A DNA stretch of 10,104 nucleotides from an uncultured Anaerococcus sp. (GTDB taxonomy: Bacteria; Bacillota; Clostridia; Tissierellales; Peptoniphilaceae). The first letter of the stretch is position 1. Every line of letters starts with the position of its first letter. Shown here piece after piece: positions 1-5,874 of this stretch. Below the pieces are notes generated by a model that was given only the letters and a program-made list of their open reading frames with translations, ran no database searches and was not told where the DNA came from. The stretch lies in contig NZ_CAMXYR010000051.1 in assembly GCF_947253225.1 (NCBI RefSeq), positions 1 to 10,104 of the forward strand, in the 5' to 3' direction. The position numbers and the translations under genes are program-made.

Positions 1-39
1 GTTAGGTCGTCGGCAGCGTCAGATGTGTATAAGAGACAG
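1..39 (+). other. Illumina Nextera (Tn5) adapter, not native DNA
   Basis: Bases 7-39 match the 33-base Nextera read-1 transposase adapter. Its first 14 bases are TCGTCGGCAGCGTC (7-20), and its last 19 are the Tn5 mosaic end AGATGTGTATAAGAGACAG (21-39). In Nextera libraries the i5 index sits just before this adapter, so bases 1-6 (GTTAGG) are probably the tail of an index; that part is inference. Native sequence therefore starts at about base 40, and any promoter of the downstream operon lies outside this contig. Confidence 0.97.
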
Positions 40-181
40 CAATAAAAGAGGAGTAGAAAGGAATAGCTTTTTAGAGAGGAAACGGATGGTGGAAGTTTCT
101 AAGATGAACTTTTGAAGGTTGCTTTTGTTTATGTTTCATGCCGCACACATTAGTGCAAAGAGAGTCTTATTTTGAGGAAAT

Positions 182-208
182 TAGGTGGTAACACGGTCAT
201 TCGTCCTA
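182..208 (+). promoter_or_regulatory. T-box antiterminator with UGGU acceptor-binding bulge
   Basis: Helix A1 pairs TAGG (182-185) with CCTA (205-208). Helix A2 pairs ACGG (193-196) with TCGT (201-204) around a 4-base loop. The 7-base bulge is TGGTAAC (186-192). The family consensus is UGGNACC, so one position deviates (A instead of the first C of the ending CC). UGGU can pair with the ACCA 3' end of a tRNA whose discriminator base is A, as expected for tRNA-Val. The conserved CGTCC element lies at 202-206. Confidence 0.88.
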
Positions 209-234
209 TGTCGTTTGTCGTTGCCACTTTTTTT
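183..234 (+). terminator. T-box leader terminator
   Basis: GTGGTAAC (185-192) pairs with GTTGCCAC (220-227) over 8 positions with one G-U pair, and T228-T234 follows. The 5' arm takes up the acceptor-binding bulge and part of helix A1 of the antiterminator, so the two structures exclude each other, as expected of a transcription-attenuating T-box. The small A2 hairpin could persist in the loop. Confidence 0.88.
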
Positions 235-253
235 GTTAGCTAAAGGAGTAAGT

Positions 254-2893
254 ATGGATACAAAATATAATCCAAGTCAATTTGAAAAAGAAATATATGA
301 AAAATGGGAGCAAGGTGGATATTTCAAAGCAAATGTTAATAAAGACAAAAAGCCTTTTACAATTGTAATGCCACCTCCAAATGTTACAGGTTATCTTCAT
401 TTGGGTCACGCCCTAAATAATACTATTCAAGATATCATAATTCGCTATAAGAGAATGGCAGGCTTTGAGGCTTTGTGGATACCTGGAACTGACCATGCCT
501 CAATTTCTACTGAAAGTAAGGTTGTTGATAAGATTGCTAAGGAAGGAAAAACTAAGGCTGACCTTGGTCGTGATGGTTTCTTGGAAGAAGCCTGGGATTG
601 GACTCACAAGTATGGGGGAAGGATAAAAGAACAACTTCGTACAATTGGTGTCTCATGTGATTGGGATCATGATTCTTTCACTATGGATGAAAATTTGACC
701 AAGGCTGTTAAAAGAGTTTTCAAGAAGATGTATGATGATGGTCTTATCTACAGAGGCAATAGGATTGTAAATTGGGATCCTAAGGCTGAAACAGCTATAT
801 CAGATGCGGAAGTCTACCATGAAGACCAAAAAGGCCATTTGTGGTACATCAACTATTTCTTCGAAGATAGTGATGAATATATAACAATTGCTACTACAAG
901 ACCAGAGACAATGCTCGGAGATCTTGCAGTAGCAGTTAACCCAGAAGATCCACGTTTTAAGGATAAGATTGGAAAAAATTTAATCCTTCCCCTTGTTGGA
1001 AGAAAGATCCCTTTAATTGAGGATTCTTATGTAGATATGGAATATGGTACTGGTCTTGTAAAGATTACTCCATCACACGACCCTAATGACTTTGAGGTTG
1101 GAGCTCGTCACAATCTTGGTCAATGTATAGTTTTAGACACCAAGGCACATATTGTAGATGGTTATGGCAAATATTCTGGTATGGAGCGTTACGAGGCTCG
1201 TAAGGAAATCATTAAGGATTTACAAGATCTTGGACAACTTGAAAAAATCGAAGAGATCGAACACGCAGTTGGATATTCAGAAAGAACAAATGTTGTAATT
1301 GAGCCACTTATATCCAAACAATGGTTTGTAAAGATGGACGGACTTGCTCAGATGTGTATAGATGCCTACGAAAAGGATGAAGTTAAATTAATTCCTGATT
1401 CTCTATCAAAAACCTACATGAACTGGCTAAATAATATTAGGGATTGGACAATTTCAAGACAACTTTGGTGGGGGCATAGACTACCTGTTTTTTATACAGA
1501 TGATGGTGAAATTATAGTATCTGAAGAAGAACCAGATGCAAATGGTATGCTTAATGGAGTTCATGTAAGCCAAGAAGAAGACACGCTGGACACTTGGTTT
1601 TCATCTGCTCTCTGGCCTTTTGCTACTCTTGGTTGGCCTGATGAAAATGAAGAGTACAACTACTTCTTCCCAACTGATATCCTTGTTACAGGTTATGATA
1701 TAATCTTCTTCTGGGTAATTAGGATGATTTTCTCATCCATTTACAACACAGGAAAAGTTCCTTTTAGCCATGTTTTATTTACTGGTCTAATAAGAGATTC
1801 TCAAGGCAGAAAGATGAGTAAATCTCTAGGAAACGGTGTCGATCCAATTGATGTAGTAAATGAATATGGAGCAGATGCCCTCAGATTTACCTTAATCACT
1901 GGTAATTCTCCTGGAAATGATATGCGTTATGATGAGAAGAGAATTCTTGCTAGTAGGAATTTTGCCAATAAATTATGGAATGCATCAAGGTTCGTTTTGA
2001 TGAATATCGACAAGGGAGATGACCTTGAATTTACAGGAGCAAATTTAGAACTTGAAGATAAGTGGATACTCAAGAGACTTAATGATGTTATTGTAGAAGT
2101 TAGTAAAAACCTTGATAAATATGAAATTGGTTTGGCAGCAGATAGGATTGAAGACTTTATCTGGAATGAATATTGTGATTGGTATATAGAGTTTGCCAAA
2201 ATTAGACTCTACGGAGATGATACAGAGGCTAAGGCTAATGTTAAGAAGGTTCTTCTTTATGTTCTAAGAAAGATGCTTGCACTTCTTCATCCATTCATGC
2301 CATTTATAACAGAAGAAATCTTTACCTCCCTTCCTAATGCTGAGGATTTGTTGATAGTAGAGCAATGGCCAAACTTCAAAGAAGAATATGACTTTGTTAA
2401 TGAAGAGGCTAATGTTAACTCTGTGATAGATGCCATAACTGCTATAAGAAACCAAAGAGCAACCCTCAATGTTCCTGCTAAAACTAAGCAAAAACTCACA
2501 ATTCTTGTGGAAGATGATGAAAATATTTCTCTTATAGAAGAAATAAAAGACCAATTCCAAAACCTAGCTAGTGCAAGTGATGTAGAAGTAAGGGGCAAAG
2601 AAGAAGTCCAAGTAGGAGATGAGGAAGGTCTAGTAAGACTAGTTTTTAATGAGTTTTCTGTACTTATGAGCCTAGATGAGCTTGTTGATTATGAGAAGGA
2701 AAGAAAGAGACTAGAGGATGAGATAAAAAGACTGGACAGTGAAATCAAAAGAGCTAGTGGCAAACTTTCAAACAAAGGTTTTGTTGAAAAAGCTCCAGAA
2801 GCTGTTGTTAATGAGGAACGTCAAAAGTTGGCCGGCTATAAGGACCTACTAGAAAAAACAAAGGCCTCTCTTGAAGAAATTAAGGATAAGTAA
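254..2893 (+). CDS. valS: Valyl-tRNA synthetase
   Basis: This 879-residue class Ia synthetase charges tRNA-Val with valine in the cytoplasm, using ATP. The length is typical of the bacterial enzyme. The HIGH signature appears as HLGH (residues 49-52) within PPPNVTGYLHLGHA. The CP1 editing domain, which clears mischarged Thr, includes TTRPETMLGD near residues 214-223. The KMSKS loop is exact at 520-524. An anticodon-binding region follows, then a C-terminal coiled coil (about 800-879) rich in Lys and Glu, as in other ValRS proteins. The start at 254 is chosen because AAAGGAG (242-248) sits just upstream and the protein then begins MDTKYNPSQFEKEIYEKW, a normal ValRS N-terminus. An in-frame GTG at 185 would add 23 residues encoded inside the leader terminator and is rejected. 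The gene is regulated by the T-box leader and overlaps the next gene by one base (TAATG). Confidence 0.98.
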   Translation: MDTKYNPSQFEKEIYEKWEQGGYFKANVNKDKKPFTIVMPPPNVTGYLHLGHALNNTIQDIIIRYKRMAGFEALWIPGTDHASISTESKVVDKIAKEGKTKADLGRDGFLEEAWDWTHKYGGRIKEQLRTIGVSCDWDHDSFTMDENLTKAVKRVFKKMYDDGLIYRGNRIVNWDPKAETAISDAEVYHEDQKGHLWYINYFFEDSDEYITIATTRPETMLGDLAVAVNPEDPRFKDKIGKNLILPLVGRKIPLIEDSYVDMEYGTGLVKITPSHDPNDFEVGARHNLGQCIVLDTKAHIVDGYGKYSGMERYEARKEIIKDLQDLGQLEKIEEIEHAVGYSERTNVVIEPLISKQWFVKMDGLAQMCIDAYEKDEVKLIPDSLSKTYMNWLNNIRDWTISRQLWWGHRLPVFYTDDGEIIVSEEEPDANGMLNGVHVSQEEDTLDTWFSSALWPFATLGWPDENEEYNYFFPTDILVTGYDIIFFWVIRMIFSSIYNTGKVPFSHVLFTGLIRDSQGRKMSKSLGNGVDPIDVVNEYGADALRFTLITGNSPGNDMRYDEKRILASRNFANKLWNASRFVLMNIDKGDDLEFTGANLELEDKWILKRLNDVIVEVSKNLDKYEIGLAADRIEDFIWNEYCDWYIEFAKIRLYGDDTEAKANVKKVLLYVLRKMLALLHPFMPFITEEIFTSLPNAEDLLIVEQWPNFKEEYDFVNEEANVNSVIDAITAIRNQRATLNVPAKTKQKLTILVEDDENISLIEEIKDQFQNLASASDVEVRGKEEVQVGDEEGLVRLVFNEFSVLMSLDELVDYEKERKRLEDEIKRLDSEIKRASGKLSNKGFVEKAPEAVVNEERQKLAGYKDLLEKTKASLEEIKDK

Positions 2894-3621
2894 TGTATGA
2901 TGAATTTTCCTATATCTATGACAAGCTTAGCTTTGACTTAGATTATGAGAAATATGCTAACAATATCAAATCTCTTGTTGAAAAATATGGGATTAAGAAG
3001 GAAAATATGCTAGAGCTTGCGGCAGGCTCTGGCATGTTGACTAAGTATTTTTTTGATGACTTTGAAAATATAGATGCCCTAGACTTGTCGGCAGATATGC
3101 TCACTGTTTTTGCTAACAAATATAATCCATCAAATGTAAAGCTCATCCATTATGATATGATTGATTTTCTGAATGAGGATACTTATGATTTACTTGTAAT
3201 CCTTCTTGATTCGATTAATTATGTGACTGAGAAGGAAGAATTGCTTAAATTATTCGAAAATTCCTATAAAAACCTCAAAAAAGGTGGTCTTTTAGTCTTC
3301 GATATAAATTCACCCTACAAGATGAGGGAGATTTTTGGGTCAAATTGTTATGTCTATGAGCATGAGGATATTTTCTACACTTGGGATAATTATTTTGAAG
3401 ATAATCTTGTTGATATGCACCTAGACTTTTTTGTGGAAAACCAAGATGGAACCTATAGGAGAGTTAGGGAGTTTCAACAAGAAAGGCTTTATGAAATACA
3501 AGAAGTCAAGGAAATTTTAGAAGATATTGGTTTTAAGCGAATAAATATTGTAGATGAAGATGATTTTTCTAATGTCAAAGAAGATAGTCTTAGGATTTTG
3601 TTTTCTTGCGTTAAGGAGTAG
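2893..3621 (+). CDS. Class I SAM-dependent methyltransferase, YqeM-like
   Basis: This 242-residue soluble protein has the Rossmann-type methyltransferase fold signature. Motif I is MLELAAGSGMLTKYF around residues 39-53, with ELAAGSG at 41-47 (usual form ELGCGTG). The acidic strand-2 region is DALDLSADML (61-70). A strand-4 segment (about LLVILLDSINYV) and the KNLKKGGLLVFDIN stretch follow in the expected order. The opening MYDEFSYIYDKL resembles the start of Bacillus YqeM-type proteins. Family members of this kind have no assigned substrate that I can name with confidence, so it should be called a putative methyltransferase. Its ATG shares the A of the valS stop codon, with AAGGA (2882-2886) inside valS as ribosome binding site. 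This implies translational coupling and cotranscription under the T-box. A role linked to tRNA or translation is possible but is only suggested by the neighbour. Confidence 0.88.
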   Translation: MYDEFSYIYDKLSFDLDYEKYANNIKSLVEKYGIKKENMLELAAGSGMLTKYFFDDFENIDALDLSADMLTVFANKYNPSNVKLIHYDMIDFLNEDTYDLLVILLDSINYVTEKEELLKLFENSYKNLKKGGLLVFDINSPYKMREIFGSNCYVYEHEDIFYTWDNYFEDNLVDMHLDFFVENQDGTYRRVREFQQERLYEIQEVKEILEDIGFKRINIVDEDDFSNVKEDSLRILFSCVKE

Positions 3622-3622
3622 T

Positions 3623-3826
3623 ATGGATAGAGGAATTGTAAAATTATTTGATAACAAAAGAGGTTTTGGTTTTATAACTTGTCAGGGTGAAGATTTGTTT
3701 GTCCATTACTCAGATATACAAGCAGATGGTTACAAGATGCTTTATCCAAACCAAAAAGTCGAATTTATACGAATTGATGCACCAAGAGGGCCTCAAGCCA
3801 TCAAGGTAAGACTTATTGATGACTAG
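3623..3826 (+). CDS. Cold-shock-domain protein (CspA/CspB-like), 67 aa
   Basis: This small single-domain OB-fold protein of 67 residues is the usual length of a bacterial Csp. RNP1 is RGFGFI (13-18; usual KGFGFI) and RNP2 is LFVHY (25-29; usual VFVHF). The C-terminal RGPQA signature is present at residues 55-59. Such proteins bind single-stranded RNA or DNA and act as RNA chaperones. The Trp of the conserved KWF segment is Leu8 here (KLF, 7-9), so one nucleic-acid stacking residue is lost. The start at 3623 is preferred because AAGGAG (3613-3618) lies 4 bases upstream and the protein then begins MDRGIVKLF, a standard Csp start. A longer in-frame reading from 3554 would run through the methyltransferase gene and is not credible. 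It starts one base after the methyltransferase stop and is the last gene before a terminator, so it belongs to the T-box-controlled unit. Confidence 0.93.
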   Translation: MDRGIVKLFDNKRGFGFITCQGEDLFVHYSDIQADGYKMLYPNQKVEFIRIDAPRGPQAIKVRLIDD

Positions 3827-3831
3827 AATGT

Positions 3832-3865
3832 AAGCTATTGGATTAACTTTGCCAGTAGCTTTTTT
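3832..3865 (+). terminator. Intrinsic terminator after the valS operon
   Basis: AGCTATTGG (3833-3841) pairs with CCAGTAGCT (3852-3860) with one G-T pair, and the outer A3832-T3861 pair can be added. T3860-T3865 follows. It lies 6 bases past the cold-shock gene and closes the T-box-controlled unit. Confidence 0.88.
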
Positions 3866-3915
3866 ATGTTAATTAGCTATAAAGCAAGCCTTAAATAATA
3901 ATTTAAAAGTACATA

Positions 3916-3944
3916 TTAACTAATATGTTTTACCTATATAAAAT
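3916..3944 (+). promoter_or_regulatory. Candidate sigma-A promoter upstream of ispE (distal)
   Basis: TTAACT (3916-3921) lies 17 bases before TAAAAT (3939-3944). This is a plausible -35/-10 pair with 4/6 and 5/6 matches. Transcription would begin near 3951, leaving a leader of about 30 bases before ispE that contains the GAGGT ribosome binding site. The region is very AT-rich, so chance matches are common. Confidence 0.45.
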
Positions 3945-3957
3945 ATTAGAATTTTTG

Positions 3958-3966
3958 TGTTATAAT
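3958..3966 (+). promoter_or_regulatory. Candidate extended -10 promoter of ispE (proximal)
   Basis: TGT-TATAAT is a perfect -10 with the TG extension. No good -35 lies 16-18 bases upstream. If used, transcription would start near 3973, right at the ribosome binding site of ispE, giving an almost leaderless message. The same ten bases, GTGTTATAAT, occur in the promoter at 5745-5754. Confidence 0.5.
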
Positions 3967-3982
3967 AACAATGAGGTACACG

Positions 3983-4819
3983 ATGGAAAGAAAATGTTAT
4001 GCGAAGATTAATTTAAGTCTAGATTCTCTTTATAAGAGAGAAGATGGATATCATGAAATCGACTCGATTATGACTAGAATTAATCTTTATGATGAATTAA
4101 TTATAAAAAGAAATAAGGAAAATAAGTTTAATTTTTCATCTAATAGAGATGATATATGTAAAATTGAGGACAATTTAATCTACAAGGCTTGGGATATGCT
4201 TAGAAGCAGGACTTGCGATTATGGGATTGATGTTAAGCTTATTAAAAATATTCCTATAGCAGCTGGTCTTGCTGGGGGTTCAACAGATGCAGCCGAGATG
4301 ATTAAGGCTCTTAATGACCTTTGGAGTCTAGGTATGACTAGGGAAGAGATGATGGACTTGGCAAAAAAACTTGGGGCTGACTTACCATTTTTCTTCTTAG
4401 AATCAAACGCTAGAGCTAGGGGAATTGGGGAGATTTTAACTCCTTTTTCCAATAAACTCACCATGAAAATTCTTCTAGTAAATGACGGTACAGCCATATC
4501 TTCGGCTTTTGTTTACAAGAGGTTAGGAGATTATGGGGTTGTTGATAATGACAAAATTATAGATGGTCTTAAAAATGGAGATTCTAGTGTAATTAAAGAC
4601 TTCAGAAATGTTATGGAAGATGTTATTTTTGAAAACTTCCCTCATTTAAAAGAAATTAGGGATAGATTGATGGATCTTGGGGCGGATAATGCCTTAGTAA
4701 GCGGGTCAGGAGCAAGTATTTTTGCGGTTTTCTTAGATGAAAAAGCTTATGACAAGGCCTATGAAAGAATTAAGGATGATTACCAAAAAGTTGAAAAGGT
4801 GGAGCTTGTAGATGACTAG
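3983..4819 (+). CDS. ispE: 4-diphosphocytidyl-2-C-methyl-D-erythritol kinase
   Basis: IspE phosphorylates the 2-hydroxyl of CDP-methylerythritol in the MEP pathway to IPP and DMAPP, and so feeds undecaprenyl phosphate and other prenyl products. This GHMP kinase has 278 residues, normal for the family. The N-terminal substrate segment contains AKINLSL with Lys8. The ATP-binding glycine loop PIAAGLAGGSTDAA is at 91-104 (Thr where Ser is more common). LGADLPFFF carries the expected catalytic Asp133, followed by ARARGIGE (143-150). The C-terminal GSGAS (241-245) matches the family's GSGPT-like loop. Start 3983 is chosen because GAGGT (3973-3977) is 5 bases upstream. The in-frame ATG at 3971 would place that site inside the gene and adds only MRYT. 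The 3' end overlaps murI by 8 bases, so the two form an operon. Confidence 0.95.
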   Translation: MERKCYAKINLSLDSLYKREDGYHEIDSIMTRINLYDELIIKRNKENKFNFSSNRDDICKIEDNLIYKAWDMLRSRTCDYGIDVKLIKNIPIAAGLAGGSTDAAEMIKALNDLWSLGMTREEMMDLAKKLGADLPFFFLESNARARGIGEILTPFSNKLTMKILLVNDGTAISSAFVYKRLGDYGVVDNDKIIDGLKNGDSSVIKDFRNVMEDVIFENFPHLKEIRDRLMDLGADNALVSGSGASIFAVFLDEKAYDKAYERIKDDYQKVEKVELVDD

Positions 4820-5567
4820 GATTGGAATATTTGATTCTGGTCTAGGTGGACTAAGCGTCCTTAGGGAATTAGTAAAAACAAACACAGCTTCCTATTTTTA
4901 TTTTGGGGATACCCTAAGAGTTCCTTATGGTGGTAGGAAAAAGGAGCAAATAATTTCTTTTGCTGAAGATATAGTCGACTTTCTTGAAGGATTTGATGTT
5001 GACTACTATGTAATAGCCTGTAATACAATTTCTGTTATTGCGACTGACCTTTTAAGGGAAAAGTATAAGAAGAGCTTTATTCCTATAACAGAAATGGGAA
5101 TTAAGGCAAGCCTTGACTATGAGGGAGACTTTTTAGTCTTGGGAACAAAAACAACTATAGATAGTCATTTTTATAAAAATAATATTGAACATTTAACATC
5201 TGCTAGAGTCTATGAGGTTGCTGCTAGAAAACTTGTAGACCTAATAGAAGCTGGAAATTTGGATAAGGAAGAATTAAATCCCTACCTAGATGAGTACCTG
5301 AAATTAGCCAATGAGAAAAAGCTTCCGAATATAATTTTAGCATGTACTCATTATCCTATAATAAGAGATTTTATTGAAGACAGGTTAACCTACAAGGCAA
5401 ATATAATTGACCCAGCAATATTTGCTGCCCAAGCCCTCAAAGACGTAAGGGGTGAGGGAGAAGTTAATATCTTTATGTCTAAAAAAACTTTGGCAACAGA
5501 AAATTTAATAGGCAAAATAATGGATACTCCTTACAAGTTAACTTATACGAATGAAATTTTGAAGTAG
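4812..5567 (+). CDS. murI: Glutamate racemase
   Basis: MurI interconverts L- and D-glutamate without a cofactor and supplies D-Glu for UDP-MurNAc-peptide synthesis in the cytoplasm. The protein has 251 residues, within the usual range. The family signatures are complete. IGIFDSGLGG near residues 4-13 holds Asp8 and Ser9, and VPYG is at 37-40. The first catalytic cysteine is Cys70 in ACNT (69-72), and the second is Cys178 in ACTHYP (177-182) with His180 beside it. The start lies inside the end of ispE, with AAGGTGGAG (4796-4804) as ribosome binding site, so translation is probably coupled. The stop codon is part of the terminator stem that follows. Pairing with ispE puts two precursors of peptidoglycan synthesis, lipid carrier and D-Glu, under one promoter. 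Confidence 0.96.
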   Translation: MTRIGIFDSGLGGLSVLRELVKTNTASYFYFGDTLRVPYGGRKKEQIISFAEDIVDFLEGFDVDYYVIACNTISVIATDLLREKYKKSFIPITEMGIKASLDYEGDFLVLGTKTTIDSHFYKNNIEHLTSARVYEVAARKLVDLIEAGNLDKEELNPYLDEYLKLANEKKLPNIILACTHYPIIRDFIEDRLTYKANIIDPAIFAAQALKDVRGEGEVNIFMSKKTLATENLIGKIMDTPYKLTYTNEILK

Positions 5568-5591
5568 TCAGTTAAGCTGGCTACTATTTTT
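5563..5591 (+). terminator. Intrinsic terminator overlapping the murI stop codon
   Basis: AGTAGTCAG (5563-5571) pairs with CTGGCTACT (5577-5585) over 9 positions with one T-G pair and a 5-base loop. T5587-T5591 follows one A later. The TAG stop of murI (5565-5567) lies in the ascending arm, so ribosomes finishing murI would cover the stem base. Confidence 0.85.
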
Positions 5592-5597
5592 GTGCAA

Positions 5598-5614
5598 ATG
5601 TTTGTGCGAAACAT
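5598..5614. repeat. Short inverted repeat, operator-like
   Basis: ATGTTT (5598-5603) and AAACAT (5609-5614) form a perfect 6+6 inverted repeat around GTGCG. The same stretch contains two direct copies of TTTGTGCRAA 12 bases apart (5589-5598 and 5601-5610). It lies just after the murI terminator and about 130 bases before the next -10 box. It could be an unknown regulator site or a chance pattern in AT-rich DNA. Confidence 0.3.
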
Positions 5615-5745
5615 ATAAATACATATGATATTTTATGAATTATAGAAAAGTTGAAAAAATTTTTTAAAAAAGTCAAAAATTAATTAAAATCGTATGAAAA
5701 TATTTGGAATTAGTCATATTTGCTCTGTATTTTTTTTCTTTTCCG

Positions 5746-5754
5746 TGTTATAAT
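5746..5754 (+). promoter_or_regulatory. Extended -10 promoter of the VanY-like gene
   Basis: TGT-TATAAT is a perfect -10 with TG extension, preceded by a pyrimidine-rich run (5729-5744) and no good -35. Transcription would start near 5761 and give a 5' untranslated leader of about 114 bases. The upstream part of this intergenic region (5615-5728) is A/T-tract-rich and shows no ORF. Confidence 0.65.
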
Positions 5755-5768
5755 GAATATAAGAATTT

Positions 5769-5837
5769 AGCAATCTAAAGCAAATTTTGGAACTTGAAAT
5801 ATATTTCCTATTTTGAGAAGGATTGCTTATCCCAAAA
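5769..5837 (+). promoter_or_regulatory. Potential structured 5' leader with pseudoknot
   Basis: Three helices can be drawn by hand. P1 pairs AGCAATC (5769-5775) with GATTGCT (5821-5827), 7 perfect pairs. P2, nested inside, pairs CTTGAAATA (5793-5801) with TATTTTGAG (5809-5817), 9 pairs with two G-U and a 7-base loop. TTTTGG (5785-5790) can pair with CCAAAA (5832-5837), which crosses P1 and makes a pseudoknot. The predicted transcript start (about 5761) sits just before P1, and the start codon is 37 bases after the last helix. I do not recognise a known riboswitch class. The region is AT-rich, so part of this could be chance. Confidence 0.4.
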
Positions 5838-5874
5838 GATTTGACTAAAATATTGAAATAAATAGAGGAAGGCT

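Larger units (their letters stand above)
40..234 (+). ncRNA. T-box riboswitch (tRNA-Val sensing) upstream of valS
   Basis: This is a T-box leader for valyl-tRNA synthetase. Stem I closes by 8 pairs, 41-48 with 122-129. Above it is the specifier loop, with AGTA (52-55) on the 5' side and GAA-G-GTT-G (114-121) on the 3' side. GTT (118-120) is a Val codon followed by a purine. A second helix pairs 56-60 with 109-113. The distal part has the AGAGAGG motif (73-79), a short stem 80-83/95-98 and the terminal loop GGATGGTGGAA (84-94), close to the family's GGTTGGTG-type loop. A small Stem III (GCAC 143-146 / GTGC 153-156) follows. The T-box proper is at 182-196. Uncharged tRNA-Val should stabilise the antiterminator and allow valS transcription. 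No Stem II or IIA/B pseudoknot is visible between 130 and 142. The 5' edge touches the adapter, so the base of Stem I may be cut. Confidence 0.95.

Noticed and set aside
21..39. Tn5/transposon end as a mobile element
   Set aside because: The mosaic end is part of the complete library adapter at 7-39. No transposase or second end is present.
185..253. A 23-residue N-terminal extension of valS starting at GTG 185
   Set aside because: These bases form the T-box antiterminator and terminator. There is no ribosome binding site before 185, and AAAGGAG at 242-248 clearly serves the ATG at 254.
1348..1360. Thirteen bases identical to part of the adapter (TCAGATGTGTATA) inside valS
   Set aside because: The stretch is in frame in a continuous ValRS sequence (around AQMCIDAYEKDE), and the match stops after 13 bases. 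It is most likely chance, not an adapter chimera.
1927..2598. Several reverse-strand open frames of 90-103 codons inside valS
   Set aside because: They lie opposite the conserved valS coding sequence, lack ribosome binding sites and resemble no family. They are shadow frames.
2943..3146. Reverse-strand frame within the methyltransferase gene
   Set aside because: It overlaps motif I of the methyltransferase on the opposite strand and shows no protein features.
3554..3622. A 90-residue version of the cold-shock protein starting upstream
   Set aside because: The extra 23 codons run through the methyltransferase 3' end in another frame. The Csp family start and the AAGGAG site fit ATG 3623.
4219..4497. 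Reverse-strand frame inside ispE
   Set aside because: It is antisense to the ATP-binding region of ispE and has no start signals or family features.
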